The notes: a model not told the origin generated them from the letters alone. A DNA stretch of 64,000 bases from Siderastrea siderea (GCA_964030785.1 OZ034977.1:26625652-26689651); one strand, 5' to 3'. Shown: positions 48,556 through 56,988, counted from the stretch's first letter. A program made the numbers and translations.

Positions 48556-49521
48556 TCACGGCGAAACACGGGACGAAGAGGTTTGTACGCTCGGTGCTCC
48601 TCCTTGTTTATAACTGGTCACAATGCTATTGGTCATGGTGACATTAGCAATTTCACGTCCTTGGGCTAATTGTTCGTGATCTTTTAACAGCATGCGTAAA
48701 CGTCGTTGTAAATCCGCTTGACGCAAGGTACGAGGGGGTGGACTCCCAGACGTCCAAGATCCTCGAGGGGTGGCTGGATTGGAGGCAGGTGTCAACGGTG
48801 AACCGGGGAAAAGTCGTCGTCGTCGTCGTCGCCCACGTCGGCCACCACGTCGTCCACCACGACGGCCACCACCTCCTCCTCCACCACCACCACCACCACC
48901 ACCACCACCACCACCACCACCAGCACCCCCAGCACCACCACCAGCACCACCAGCACCACCAGCACCAGCACCACCACCACCACCACCACCACGTCCACCA
49001 CCACGTCCACTACCACGTCCACCACCACCACGTCCGCCAGCACCACGTCCACCACCACCACCACCACCACGTCCATTACCATCACCCCCTGCACCCGCTG
49101 CTGTTCGAGCACCCGCCACAGTTCTTCTTCGTGGATCGGGTGACACGCGTGCGCTTCCCCAAGTAGGTGGACTGTCCACGGAAGACGGTGGGGTGGTCTG
49201 TATGCTACGGAATGATTGACTTCCTGGGCTTCCTACCCCAGCAGGGGAAGAGGCCTGTACAGGGGGCGCACTATCCAGATTGGGCCAGCGCGCTACTGTG
49301 CGGGGGGAGGGGAGCCGTTCCAAAAATCTGGTGAGGGCATCATAATCACCAGCCTCCTCCATTTGATCAAAGGCTTGGTCAATCAAGGTTTGGTCCCCCG
49401 TAGCCAAAATTTCTTGAATGGTTCCGGGGGACACTTGATTGCCGCTGGACGCCCCCACCCCCGCAGGGGCCACGGTATCGTACGATTGCGGAGGTTGACG
49501 GTCATCATCATCATCGGCCAT
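48556..49521 (-). CDS. Gly/Arg-rich protein with acidic N-terminus
   Basis: 321 aa. Residues 1-90 are acidic and helical (TIQEILATGDQTLIDQAFDQ), 150-225 are nearly pure Gly with interspersed Arg and Ala, ending in GRRGRRRRRRLFPG, and the C-terminal 90 residues are helical (ADLQRRLRMLLKDHEQLAQ). The Gly-rich part is encoded by a GGT/GGC trinucleotide repeat (48810-49080), which may vary in length. RGG-like composition suggests nucleic-acid binding or condensate formation. It sits between the ATPase and the membrane protein in the structural block. A CTATAAAGG box lies 30 bp upstream. Confidence 0.65.
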   Translation of the reverse strand: MADDDDDRQPPQSYDTVAPAGVGASSGNQVSPGTIQEILATGDQTLIDQAFDQMEEAGDYDALTRFLERLPSPRTVARWPNLDSAPPVQASSPAGVGSPGSQSFRSIQTTPPSSVDSPPTWGSARVSPDPRRRTVAGARTAAGAGGDGNGRGGGGGGGRGAGGRGGGGRGSGRGGGRGGGGGGGAGAGGAGGAGGGAGGAGGGGGGGGGGGGGGGGGGGRRGGRRGGRRGRRRRRRLFPGSPLTPASNPATPRGSWTSGSPPPRTLRQADLQRRLRMLLKDHEQLAQGREIANVTMTNSIVTSYKQGGAPSVQTSSSRVSP

Positions 49522-49559
49522 GGTTGCTCTCTCTTTTTACCTCTTCAAATGGGGTGCCT

Positions 49560-50213
49560 TTATAGTCGTTTTTGATAGGTGCGAGTCCATCCTTCGTCTT
49601 TTAACAGGTGACTCAACAACCGTTGTTGATCGGACGAGGCCGGATGTAAATCCAAGACCAAATACCCATACGGTCGTGTGGTGGCTTGATGAAACGTCTC
49701 CAACGTGTCTTTCCAAGTGGTAGGAAACGATTGAAGCATGACATTGCGTACCCCTAATTGATCTCGGGGGTTCTTGAACGCTACAATGTAATGGGCATTG
49801 CGGGATATACTTTTAGCATATCGACCCACGGGAAACATGTCTTGGCACAAGTACAGGACCGTCACCCCTTGATGATGTGAATGTTTGGTGAATAAATCCA
49901 ACACGCGTTTATCGTGACTCCCTTCATCCATTAAATCATCCAAGACCAGGACCCCATGTCCTTGAGGAAACCATTGGACCAATGCCTCATGATCGGGAAT
50001 CCCTTCGTGAAACACGACCCCTTGATCTTGCATGCCTTGAAATCGATCTTGCCAGGCCCCATAACAATAATGTAGTTGGGTCGGTGGGGTTTCAAACAAC
50101 TCTGGGTTGTCTACCAAGAGTTTTTCCGTAAAGACGGTTTTACCACATCCCGAAGGTCCCACCACCAAGATACTGGAGGGGGTATGAAAACGAAACGGTT
50201 TCCCCGTTTGCAT
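49560..50213 (-). CDS. FtsK/HerA-type DNA-packaging ATPase (A32-like)
   Basis: 217 aa. Walker A is VVGPSGCGKT (residues 17-26) and Walker B is GVLVLDDLM (87-95), followed by a sensor-type LYLCQD. Short length and close spacing of these motifs match the packaging ATPases of Polintons, adintoviruses and virophages, which pump the genome into preformed capsids. A CAATAAAAAGG box lies about 30 bp upstream on the minus strand. Intact. Confidence 0.92.
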   Translation of the reverse strand: MQTGKPFRFHTPSSILVVGPSGCGKTVFTEKLLVDNPELFETPPTQLHYCYGAWQDRFQGMQDQGVVFHEGIPDHEALVQWFPQGHGVLVLDDLMDEGSHDKRVLDLFTKHSHHQGVTVLYLCQDMFPVGRYAKSISRNAHYIVAFKNPRDQLGVRNVMLQSFPTTWKDTLETFHQATTRPYGYLVLDLHPASSDQQRLLSHLLKDEGWTRTYQKRL

Positions 50214-50253
50214 GATGATACTACCCAGTAAAAAAAAAAGGCACCTTTTTATT

Positions 50254-50334
50254 GGAATCGGTGGGACTCGAACCCACGACCCAATCGCTATTCTGGATCA
50301 TGTCCAAAGGCTCTACCAACTGAGCTACGACTCC
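50254..50334 (-). tRNA. tRNA-like gene with non-standard anticodon arm
   Basis: On the minus strand 81 bases fold as a cloverleaf. There is a 7-bp acceptor stem (GGAGTCG/CGATTCC with one G-U), a D arm (GCTC...GAGC with AGTTGGTA), an anticodon stem TTTGG/CCAGA with loop ACATGAT, a 14-base variable region and a perfect T arm (GTGGG-TTCGAGT-CCCAC). A-box and B-box sequences are intact. A T9-10 Pol III terminator follows about 13 bases downstream (plus-strand A run at 50230-50239). The loop would present ATG as anticodon, and position 33 is C rather than U, so decoding is doubtful. It fills the gap between the ATPase and protease genes. It could be a decayed tRNA, a tRNA mimic or a captured host gene. 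Confidence 0.7.
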
Positions 50335-50362
50335 GACACAGTTTTCCAACGAACTTTTTTAT

Positions 50363-50902
50363 TTAACAATTACATTGATGATACGGATGACAACTGATTT
50401 GATACCATCTGTCTTCTTGACCTACAATCAATTGTTGAAGGCGTTGACCCGCTTGATGGTCATTGCTGACATAATCATGATCCGAAAACTCATTTAAAAA
50501 CTCTTGCAAGGTCCGTCCACGGGCTTTGGCTTTTAAGTACAACAAGGCGTAATCACCACAACTCTTGCTTGAAATGGCTTGGAGGGACTTGCCATTGGTC
50601 ACCACATACTTCCAATGTTGGACAATCCAATCTCGTAACGGGGTAGCTTGCACGTACGTGTTCAAGGGCAAAGCATAACTATCGAGGACTTCACACACGT
50701 TTCCATCCGTCCACACCGCTAACCAATGTTGTCCGGGTTGATCGTGTGGGTCCGTATTCACAATGTACCCTTGGGGTTGGGTCTTGACAGGACTCTTGGG
50801 TAAACGATCACAGGCCACCGTCCCGTAAAAGACAGGATTCAATTGGGGGTCGTCTCGGGCTAAATAATCCAACTGCACATTATTCAAGGCCACGTGTTCC
50901 AT
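50363..50902 (-). CDS. adenovirus-type maturation cysteine protease (adenain-like)
   Basis: 179 aa from the ATG at 50902, four bases after the major capsid stop; the frame stays open upstream but overlaps the capsid gene. The catalytic residues of the C5 family appear in order: His59 (GQHWLAVW), Asp74 (EVLDSYALP), a Gln near 108 and Cys115 (KSCGDYALLYL). The enzyme should process virion precursors at RGG-type sites, which are present in several small neighbours. Intact. Confidence 0.93.
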   Translation of the reverse strand: MEHVALNNVQLDYLARDDPQLNPVFYGTVACDRLPKSPVKTQPQGYIVNTDPHDQPGQHWLAVWTDGNVCEVLDSYALPLNTYVQATPLRDWIVQHWKYVVTNGKSLQAISSKSCGDYALLYLKAKARGRTLQEFLNEFSDHDYVSNDHQAGQRLQQLIVGQEDRWYQISCHPYHQCNC

Positions 50903-50906
50903 TTCT

Positions 50907-52307
50907 TCAGTGCTGGTAAATGTTATACAACACGGCTCCGTTCCTGTCAATCTCCAGCAAGTTCTCAAATTCTCCATACACGAGTACAGTTATATTGACA
51001 TTGGGGGCAACTCCAAATTCCAAGACCAGTTGTAAATCTCCCGTTTGCTTGGGATTGAGGTTTTGACTGTCAGCACATCCATTGGCGACATTGTCAAACA
51101 TGTACAAGGTACAATTTTTAGCTTGGCCCCAATCTCCTATTTCTACCATATTGCCTTTCTTTTTACACCAGGCGCCACTGGCTTGCAGAAAACGGAAGTA
51201 GCCTAGATTATCTCGAGTGCCATTGTTGTGCACTAACTGTAGGGTTTCATAAGGGTATTCTTCTCCTTTGACAATCTGTCGAATGGACGTCAGACCAAAT
51301 TTCTGGAAACAGAAAGGATCTCGGGTCACATCTCCATTGAAGGCTCGGCTGTCCAACAACCCCACAATCAATCGGTCAGGTATTCTGTTTTGAAACAGGT
51401 TAGGGATATCAAAGCGGACCAGGTTGCCCTGCATGCTGAAGGTCCGGATTTCACTGCGGACGGTCGGGTAAGCCGCCACTTGGCCTTCATTGTGTCTTTT
51501 GCTAGACAAACTCTGGTAGATGGCGTCATTCAAACGCAGTTGGCAGAGATGAAACCGTAGTTTCACATCCCCTTCCATCAATCGGCCAGCTAGACCCACT
51601 CCATTGAAAAACAGGCTGGGGCCATTGAAATGAAATTTCATCTTGATTTCGATGCCTGGCACCAACAGTTTGCCAGTGTGAAAGACTTCCAAGTGGGGGG
51701 TAAACACTAGACTGTGGGTGACGCCTCCAGCATACTTGGCCACTTCGGCCACAGAGCTATCGAAGGCTCCTTTCTGGTTGTCACTGAGAGCTTGCCAGTG
51801 AACATGGTCTCCTGCTTTGTCTGTGTTGGTGCCAGTCCATTGGGGTGGGAAATCCACTTGATTGAACCATCCTTGGGGTCCTAACACGGTCTTGCCATCT
51901 TCTCGGTCATAATTCAGCAAGGTTTCCAGGTAAGCTTTGTAATGATAAGTGTCGGATTGTGGACTGATCAACGTGCCATTCAACTGCAAGTCAATTTGCT
52001 TGATGATGGAATGGGCCAAATTGTTGACGGGCCACAATTTCTGATTGGCCACCAAGTTCCCGGCATCTTCCTTTTTCAAACTCAATTCCATGGTAAAGTA
52101 ACTGCGTCCCAAATCCACAAAATCGTCCAACCCTGGAATGATGAATTCCATAGGATTGATACCCGTGGTGGTGGGTTGAATGGTAACCATGCGATAGGCA
52201 TTGATGCTAATGTCGGTCGGTGGCACCTTGAAAATCCGTAATGCAAGGTTGACGGTCCCTTCGGAACGCTCGTGAGCCGGGGCGGTTTGCGTACTCACGT
52301 CAGGCAT
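50907..52307 (-). CDS. major capsid protein (double jelly roll, hexon-like)
   Basis: 466 aa, the usual size for Polinton/adintovirus major capsid proteins. Recognisable segments: an N-terminal SINAYRMVTIQPTT strand region, SIIKQIDLQLNGTLI, YHYKAYLETLLNY (conserved near residue 125) and the C-terminal NITVLVYGEFENLLEIDRNG. The family forms pseudo-hexameric trimers with two jelly-roll folds. A CTATAAAAACC box lies about 40 bp upstream. Downstream, the protease starts within 5 bp. Intact. Confidence 0.93.
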   Translation of the reverse strand: MPDVSTQTAPAHERSEGTVNLALRIFKVPPTDISINAYRMVTIQPTTTGINPMEFIIPGLDDFVDLGRSYFTMELSLKKEDAGNLVANQKLWPVNNLAHSIIKQIDLQLNGTLISPQSDTYHYKAYLETLLNYDREDGKTVLGPQGWFNQVDFPPQWTGTNTDKAGDHVHWQALSDNQKGAFDSSVAEVAKYAGGVTHSLVFTPHLEVFHTGKLLVPGIEIKMKFHFNGPSLFFNGVGLAGRLMEGDVKLRFHLCQLRLNDAIYQSLSSKRHNEGQVAAYPTVRSEIRTFSMQGNLVRFDIPNLFQNRIPDRLIVGLLDSRAFNGDVTRDPFCFQKFGLTSIRQIVKGEEYPYETLQLVHNNGTRDNLGYFRFLQASGAWCKKKGNMVEIGDWGQAKNCTLYMFDNVANGCADSQNLNPKQTGDLQLVLEFGVAPNVNITVLVYGEFENLLEIDRNGAVLYNIYQH

Positions 52308-52309
52308 GT

Positions 52310-52534
52310 TTAACGTCGTCGAGTGGTACCCCGTCGTCGTCGTGAGGGGTTTTTATAGCGTCGTCGTCGTGCTAAACGTTGTCTCAAATCAAACCCGGGG
52401 ACTCTCATCACCTCGGGACTCAACCATCCACCACGTTGTCGTCGCATGAGTTTCCAAAACGGATACAGTCCTCCCCATTGAGACAACCCTCGATCACTAC
52501 GAATCCGTCGAGGTCGTGAATGCACGGGTTCCAT
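52310..52534 (-). CDS. Arg-rich core-like protein (74 aa) with RGG site
   Basis: Very basic, with LMRRQRGGWLSPEV in the middle and an Arg-rich C-terminus (LARRRRYKNPSRRRRG). Its ATG overlaps the previous gene's stop by one base (TAATG), implying coupled translation, and its stop is 2 bp from the capsid ATG. Composition resembles adenovirus pVII-type DNA-condensing proteins. The RGG is a candidate maturation-protease site. Confidence 0.65.
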   Translation of the reverse strand: MEPVHSRPRRIRSDRGLSQWGGLYPFWKLMRRQRGGWLSPEVMRVPGFDLRQRLARRRRYKNPSRRRRGTTRRR

Positions 52535-52860
52535 TACACTCCAAAAATATCACGCGCACGTTTGGTTTGTTTGGGAAACAAAGCACTGGCTACAAGCACG
52601 GCGTCTTTCACGTTCTTATGACTCAACGCTTTCTTGGCTTGTTTGGTGATTTCCTTTTTAATGACGTCTTCGGCTTTGCGTTTGATACCTCGTGTCAAAC
52701 CCGTTTCCAAGCCTCTCTTGATATTACTAGGCAATTTTAAAGGATTTCGCGTCCTTATAAGACCTTGCAACCCCCCACGCATCAGATCCGTCATCAATCC
52801 TTTGCCTTGTTGATCATACCACTCGTCGGTCCGAAATCGTGTCAAACTTCCCCCACGCAT
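52534..52860 (-). CDS. pVI-like/basic virion protein (108 aa)
   Basis: Starts MRGGSLTRFRTDEW, has a second LMRGGLQG near residue 26, then a long Lys-rich helix (IKRKAEDVIKKEITKQAKKAL) and VLVASALFPKQTKRARDIFGV. Two GG motifs fit maturation-protease processing. Position next to the pX-like peptide and capsid gene supports a minor virion role similar to adenovirus pVI/pVII. A TATAAAAAGGGGG box lies about 55 bp upstream on the minus strand. Confidence 0.65.
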   Translation of the reverse strand: MRGGSLTRFRTDEWYDQQGKGLMTDLMRGGLQGLIRTRNPLKLPSNIKRGLETGLTRGIKRKAEDVIKKEITKQAKKALSHKNVKDAVLVASALFPKQTKRARDIFGV

Positions 52861-52929
52861 GGTGTCTTCTTCACCGGGGATAAACGTTTTGTCTGTGCTT
52901 CACGTGACCCCCTTTTTATACCGTCATCA

Positions 52930-53121
52930 TCATCGTCTTCTTTTTCGAAAAGCGGCTTCCAACCCTTTTTTAGCCCCGTAACTCGCGGCACCACCCGCAG
53001 CACCCAACGCCAAGGCTTTCCCTCCTGCGATCAAGGCTGGAATGAGGGCGGCCAGTGGGAATAAACCCCCTCGTTGCCTTCTTCTCCTTCGTCTCGTTCG
53101 ACGCACTCTTGTCTTAGGCAT
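52930..53121 (-). CDS. adenovirus pX/pVI-like core peptide (63 aa)
   Basis: An Arg-rich N-terminus ending RRRRRRQRGG is followed by a hydrophobic Ala/Gly helix (LFPLAALIPALIAGGKALAL) and a basic tail. This arrangement is the classical precursor of adenovirus-type core peptides: a cleavable basic leader plus membrane-active or DNA-binding segment. A CATAAAAAGGGGG box is 30 bp upstream. The same layout appears in the peptides at 47614-47948. Confidence 0.7.
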   Translation of the reverse strand: MPKTRVRRTRRRRRRQRGGLFPLAALIPALIAGGKALALGAAGGAASYGAKKGLEAAFRKRRR

Positions 53122-53154
53122 CTTTGATTAGACACTCCCTTGGCCACCCCCTTT

Positions 53155-54204
53155 TTATGTCTTTTTGAAGTGTAACGTGACAATGGTGTGACCTTCACCA
53201 AACTTGACCAAGTCTCCTCCTCTACCAATCGTTTCAGCCACTTGAACATGAATCATTTCCACCACCTCGTTACGAAGAGACATGTATTGAATGTGCAACG
53301 GTTCAAAGTATATGGTGCCACGTCCTTGTCGCTTGTACTGGATTTCACGTAACAAATCAGTCACGCGATTGCCCACCACAGTGCTGCCTGCCACGTCGGA
53401 GTACACGTGCAACGATCGTGTGGGTTCACCCACCACCGCCCGAAATGCTACATTCAAGTTGGTGAAACGCCAACCACAACTCATACTCAATTGTAAATAA
53501 TCCGGTAAAATAGAACGCACCGTCCAAAAGACCGCGTTCCCCTGACCGTCGGTGACATCGTTCCAATCGTTGTCAGCGGGTTTTGTCATGTTGGGGATTT
53601 GATCCCCCATGAATTCTTGTTGTAAGTTTGGACCCAAAATCAACCCACTGCTAATTTTACGTAACCATCCCATCTTGAGCGCTAACTTGGTGTAGATGGT
53701 CAGGGCTGGCGTGTCGGTGCCACAATGGCAGATATTCGTGTTGTCGATGAGCAGATCCTCGCCTTCCCGCTTGAACTTAACGTAGGTGTGTTTGCCTTGA
53801 TCATTGGTAAACCGGCCGCCTTGAATGGCCATTTCCATACGTTGTTGTTCCAAGTGAGCAATGGTGGCTTTCATGAAACTCACGCCATCCACCACCCAAT
53901 CCAAATCTTTCACGTCATTGATGATGCTTCGCCCGGTGTCTACTCGCGAGGTCATTTCCCCGTCTTTTCCATTCGGTTTGGGATAGGTTTGGCCCCAGGA
54001 CACCCCCATGACGTACCCATTTTTCTTCACCAACTCATACAAATTGACGCGAGCATCCGGTAAGGAAATGGCACTCAACCCCACTTGCCAACCACCTCCC
54101 GTGAGCTGTAACGGTTGAGGTAAACGAATCTTGAAGGAATTGGCTTGGTTGTTGGGAAATTCACGTCGGTTGGCATGACTGGGTAACGTCACGTAGAACG
54201 ACAT
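53155..54204 (-). CDS. penton-like minor capsid protein, paralogue A
   Basis: 349 aa. The N-terminus MSFYVTLPSHANRREFPNN, followed by FKIRLPQPLQLTGGGWQVGL, is the signature of the minor capsid (penton, single jelly roll) family of Polintons and adintoviruses. The C-terminal half shares with paralogue B: RFTNLNVAFRAV/RFVNLNKTFRPS, RSLHVYSDVAGSTVVG and ITDLLREI-type segments, and GDLVKFGEGHTIVTLHFK. Located 14 bp from paralogue B. A TTTAAAAGGG box lies upstream. Confidence 0.8.
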   Translation of the reverse strand: MSFYVTLPSHANRREFPNNQANSFKIRLPQPLQLTGGGWQVGLSAISLPDARVNLYELVKKNGYVMGVSWGQTYPKPNGKDGEMTSRVDTGRSIINDVKDLDWVVDGVSFMKATIAHLEQQRMEMAIQGGRFTNDQGKHTYVKFKREGEDLLIDNTNICHCGTDTPALTIYTKLALKMGWLRKISSGLILGPNLQQEFMGDQIPNMTKPADNDWNDVTDGQGNAVFWTVRSILPDYLQLSMSCGWRFTNLNVAFRAVVGEPTRSLHVYSDVAGSTVVGNRVTDLLREIQYKRQGRGTIYFEPLHIQYMSLRNEVVEMIHVQVAETIGRGGDLVKFGEGHTIVTLHFKKT

Positions 54205-54217
54205 GTTGTCTTCTTCT

Positions 54218-55261
54218 TCACACCACCACTTCCCTTTTAAAGTGGAGGGTCAGGAGGGCATGGCCTTCACCAAATTTCACCAGATCCCCATTGGTTTCGG
54301 CCATCTGGGTTTCGACGATTTCCACCACTTCGTTGCGTACTGGGACATATTGAATATGTCGAGGTTCAAAGTGGGTGGTGTTTTGAGGCTGGTACTTGAT
54401 TTCTCGTAAGAGATCCGTGATGCGACCCCCTACCATGCTGCTGGTCCCTACATCACAATACACGTGCAAAGGACGCGTGGAGGGAAATTCCAACGAGGGA
54501 CGAAAAGTCTTGTTCAAATTCACAAACCGCCAAGGGCACGATAGACTCAATTTCAGATAATCCCCCTCCACTTTCCAAAAGAGGGGCTTGTTGCTGGTAT
54601 CGCGGATATTCGTCGGGGTGGGAATGGTGGAAATGCCTTGAAATTCTTGCAAGAGATTCGGACCTAATCGATACTGACCGGGGGACACTTGTTCAATCCA
54701 TCCCATTCTCAGAGCCAAGGTTCTGCCCCATGACACATGCGCTACTTGTCGTTTGTAATCCACATTGGTGGTATTCAACAACAAATCCCCTTCGGAGGTC
54801 CATTCAAAGGTCGGATACAATTTAACGCCATTGTCCTCGGCCCATTTGTTTTTGGGGGCGGTTTGTTTCGCACGGCTTTGCTCGTAACGATACACCAGTT
54901 GATGAAAAAAGTGCGATCCCGTCGACGAGGCCATCTCCTTTCTCATATCTCGACCGTAGACAGTGAGTTCGCGACGTTCATGGTACCAGCGATCGTTCCC
55001 TTGATCGTCTTTGGTATACACCCGTTCGTGCCATCGTACGTACAACAGAGGATGGGAATCACCCACTCCTCCTTCTTCCGTTATCACTGGAATGATGGGT
55101 AAGGATAAACTCACCATACCCACCATCCATCCTCGTCCCATAAATCGGATGGGTTTAGGCAATCGGTTTCTGAAATGATGACTCTTGTTCCCAGGAAACT
55201 CTTTGGTACTCGCATGACTCATCAACGTCACGTAAAACGAAGAGTTGGGCACCCACGTCAT
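54218..55261 (-). CDS. penton-like minor capsid protein, paralogue B
   Basis: 347 aa, clearly related to paralogue A along its whole length (SSFYVTLMSHASTKEFPGN; RPLHVYCDVGTSSMVGGRIT; NGDLVKFGEGHALLTLHFKR). It has a distinct insert around residues 70-130. Its ATG lies 5 bp from the integrase stop. Two adjacent paralogues suggest a local gene duplication and specialisation, for example vertex versus spike or adaptor roles. Intact. Confidence 0.8.
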   Translation of the reverse strand: MTWVPNSSFYVTLMSHASTKEFPGNKSHHFRNRLPKPIRFMGRGWMVGMVSLSLPIIPVITEEGGVGDSHPLLYVRWHERVYTKDDQGNDRWYHERRELTVYGRDMRKEMASSTGSHFFHQLVYRYEQSRAKQTAPKNKWAEDNGVKLYPTFEWTSEGDLLLNTTNVDYKRQVAHVSWGRTLALRMGWIEQVSPGQYRLGPNLLQEFQGISTIPTPTNIRDTSNKPLFWKVEGDYLKLSLSCPWRFVNLNKTFRPSLEFPSTRPLHVYCDVGTSSMVGGRITDLLREIKYQPQNTTHFEPRHIQYVPVRNEVVEIVETQMAETNGDLVKFGEGHALLTLHFKREVVV

Positions 55262-55265
55262 TGTT

Positions 55266-56654
55266 TTAGTGGCGTCGTCGTCGTTTGCGGGGTCGAAGGG
55301 ATGTCACGTCTCCACGAGCAATCCAACTATTGTACTTGTCGGGCCACCCTTTCCACTTGACCAACCAACGACCTTTTTGTCGCTTAAGTACCTTCTCGAT
55401 CCGAAACACATCGGACACATGGACTTTTTGTAAATCCTCTTCATAAAACGTGCCTTTGACGGGGGTATCATCCCATTCGTGAATCTTATAGGTGGGTACA
55501 GGGCCAGGGACTACACGATGCACCACAAACACTTCTTCGGTCCAACCGGGTAAATACCCTTTTCCAAAGGTACGATGAATCGTATTGAGACGGACATGAT
55601 CCCCCACCTTCAATTGGGGTTTTTTGTAGCCTTTCAATCGTTTGCTGTACAATCGTTTCCACACGGCTTCTTCGTTGTCCCACGTCACGTTTTCGGGGGG
55701 CATACCAATACTTCGATGACGAGTGGCATTATACCCTTGTACCAACTGGGGTAAGACATCGTTAAATTTCAACGTGTTAGCCGTGGTCAAATAACGGTAC
55801 AACCGTTCTTTCAAGGTGCGGTTCAATTGGGGTTTTTTGTAGCCTTTCAATCGTTTGCTGTACAATCGTTTCCACACGGCTTCTTCGTTGTCCCACGTCA
55901 CGTTTTCGGGGGGCATACCAATACTTCGATGACGAGTGGCATTATACCCTTGTACCAACTGGGGTAAGACATCGTTAAATTTCAACGTGTTAGCCGTGGT
56001 CAAATAACGGTACAACCGTTCTTTCAAGGTGCGGTTAAATCGTTCCACCACACTGGCTTTCGCATCCCCTTCGGTCGAAAAATGTTGAATGTCTTGCTCG
56101 TCGACCCATCGTTGAAAGGTCCGATTATAAAATTCTTTCCCTCGATCCGTTTGCAATCGATTCGGGTGACGTCCTCCTTGTCTCACAATCTTCTCAAAGG
56201 CTCGGACCAAGGCGACGCCGGTTTTGGTTTTTAACGGTTCGACCCACGCGTACTTGGACAAGACATCCACGACGGTCAACAAGTAGCGTATACCCCGATT
56301 ATGTTTGGCCAAACGTTGCACTTCCACTAAATCCGCGGCCCATTGATCATCCAATCCCCCTACGATCACGGGTAAGGTAGCAAAACGACGACGTCGTGGT
56401 TTATGCAAGGTGTAACCCACATCCTGTTCCAAGAGCCGTTGGGCTTTTTTCAAAGGGAGACCCTGGGCTTTAGCAAATCGTTGCACCCCACCTAAACTCC
56501 CCGGGGCACGAGGATCATGGTAACGGTTTAACCATTGTTGGGAGACATTGGTCTTCTTCTTCGTTGACGAAACAGGGCGTTTGGTTTTCTTCAACCATGA
56601 TGACGACGAACTCCAGCGTTGGGTTCTCTTTCGAGGGGCCATACTTTTTGGCAT
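55266..56654 (-). CDS. retrovirus-like DDE integrase with chromodomain and internal duplication
   Basis: 462 aa. The catalytic triad is visible: Asp108 (WAADLVEVQ), Asp170 (LQTDRGKEF) and Glu204 (SVVERFNRTL). The last third holds a small beta-barrel region (VGDHVRLNTIHRTFGKGYL) and a chromodomain (VEKVLK-type VFRIEKVLKRQ, WLVKWKGWPDKYNSW). It inserts the linear genome into host DNA with a 6-bp duplication. Oddity: residues 207-277 are repeated exactly as 278-348, immediately after the catalytic Glu, from a 213-bp direct duplication that keeps the frame. This would double the terminal helices of the catalytic core and may inactivate the enzyme. The family is usually about 390 aa. Confidence 0.95.
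   Translation of the reverse strand: MPKSMAPRKRTQRWSSSSSWLKKTKRPVSSTKKKTNVSQQWLNRYHDPRAPGSLGGVQRFAKAQGLPLKKAQRLLEQDVGYTLHKPRRRRFATLPVIVGGLDDQWAADLVEVQRLAKHNRGIRYLLTVVDVLSKYAWVEPLKTKTGVALVRAFEKIVRQGGRHPNRLQTDRGKEFYNRTFQRWVDEQDIQHFSTEGDAKASVVERFNRTLKERLYRYLTTANTLKFNDVLPQLVQGYNATRHRSIGMPPENVTWDNEEAVWKRLYSKRLKGYKKPQLNRTLKERLYRYLTTANTLKFNDVLPQLVQGYNATRHRSIGMPPENVTWDNEEAVWKRLYSKRLKGYKKPQLKVGDHVRLNTIHRTFGKGYLPGWTEEVFVVHRVVPGPVPTYKIHEWDDTPVKGTFYEEDLQKVHVSDVFRIEKVLKRQKGRWLVKWKGWPDKYNSWIARGDVTSLRPRKRRRRH
55611..56036. repeat. perfect 2 x 213-bp tandem duplication in integrase
   Basis: 55611-55823 and 55824-56036 are identical by eye and begin CAATTGGGGTTTTTTGTAGC. The junction lies within the coding frame. 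Confidence 0.95.
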
Positions 56655-56953
56655 TCACCCCATAAGGTCGATATGGTGGGGACCGTGTGGGGATGTGCCT
56701 TTTGAATGATTCGATACCATCGCCATGCCTCTGGGTGAGCTTTTAACCATACGACAAACACCACCCATCGATACAGGTTGCGGTCCACATGGGTTTCTTC
56801 AAAGAGGTGGAGAGGATGCGTGTCCTCGGGACAAGGGGGAATGGGGATTTGGGACCCGGGTTGATGATCATATAAGACTTGACAAAGGGTTTGATGACAT
56901 TGCCATTGTCCTAGGGACAAGATAGACTCCCATGCATCACATACAGACTCCAT
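56591..56953 (-). CDS. hypothetical Trp/His-rich protein (120 aa)
   Basis: ATG at 56953; the last 64 bp overlap the integrase start in another frame. Contains WQCHQTLCQVLYDHQPG, HVDRNLYRWVVFVVWLKAHP and ISTLWGECQKVWPLE. One moderately hydrophobic helix (YRWVVFVVWL) but no clear TM domain. No family recognised. Its compact placement between GRF and integrase genes supports it being real. Confidence 0.5.
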   Translation of the reverse strand: MESVCDAWESILSLGQWQCHQTLCQVLYDHQPGSQIPIPPCPEDTHPLHLFEETHVDRNLYRWVVFVVWLKAHPEAWRWYRIIQKAHPHTVPTISTLWGECQKVWPLEREPNAGVRRHHG

Positions 56954-56988
56954 GGACTAAATAAAAACATTTTTATTCGTTCTCTCAT

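Noticed and set aside
48738..49219. Plus-strand poly-His and poly-Pro ORFs
   Set aside because: They are shadows of the GGT/GGC repeat of the minus-strand Gly-rich gene and have no promoter or conserved segment.
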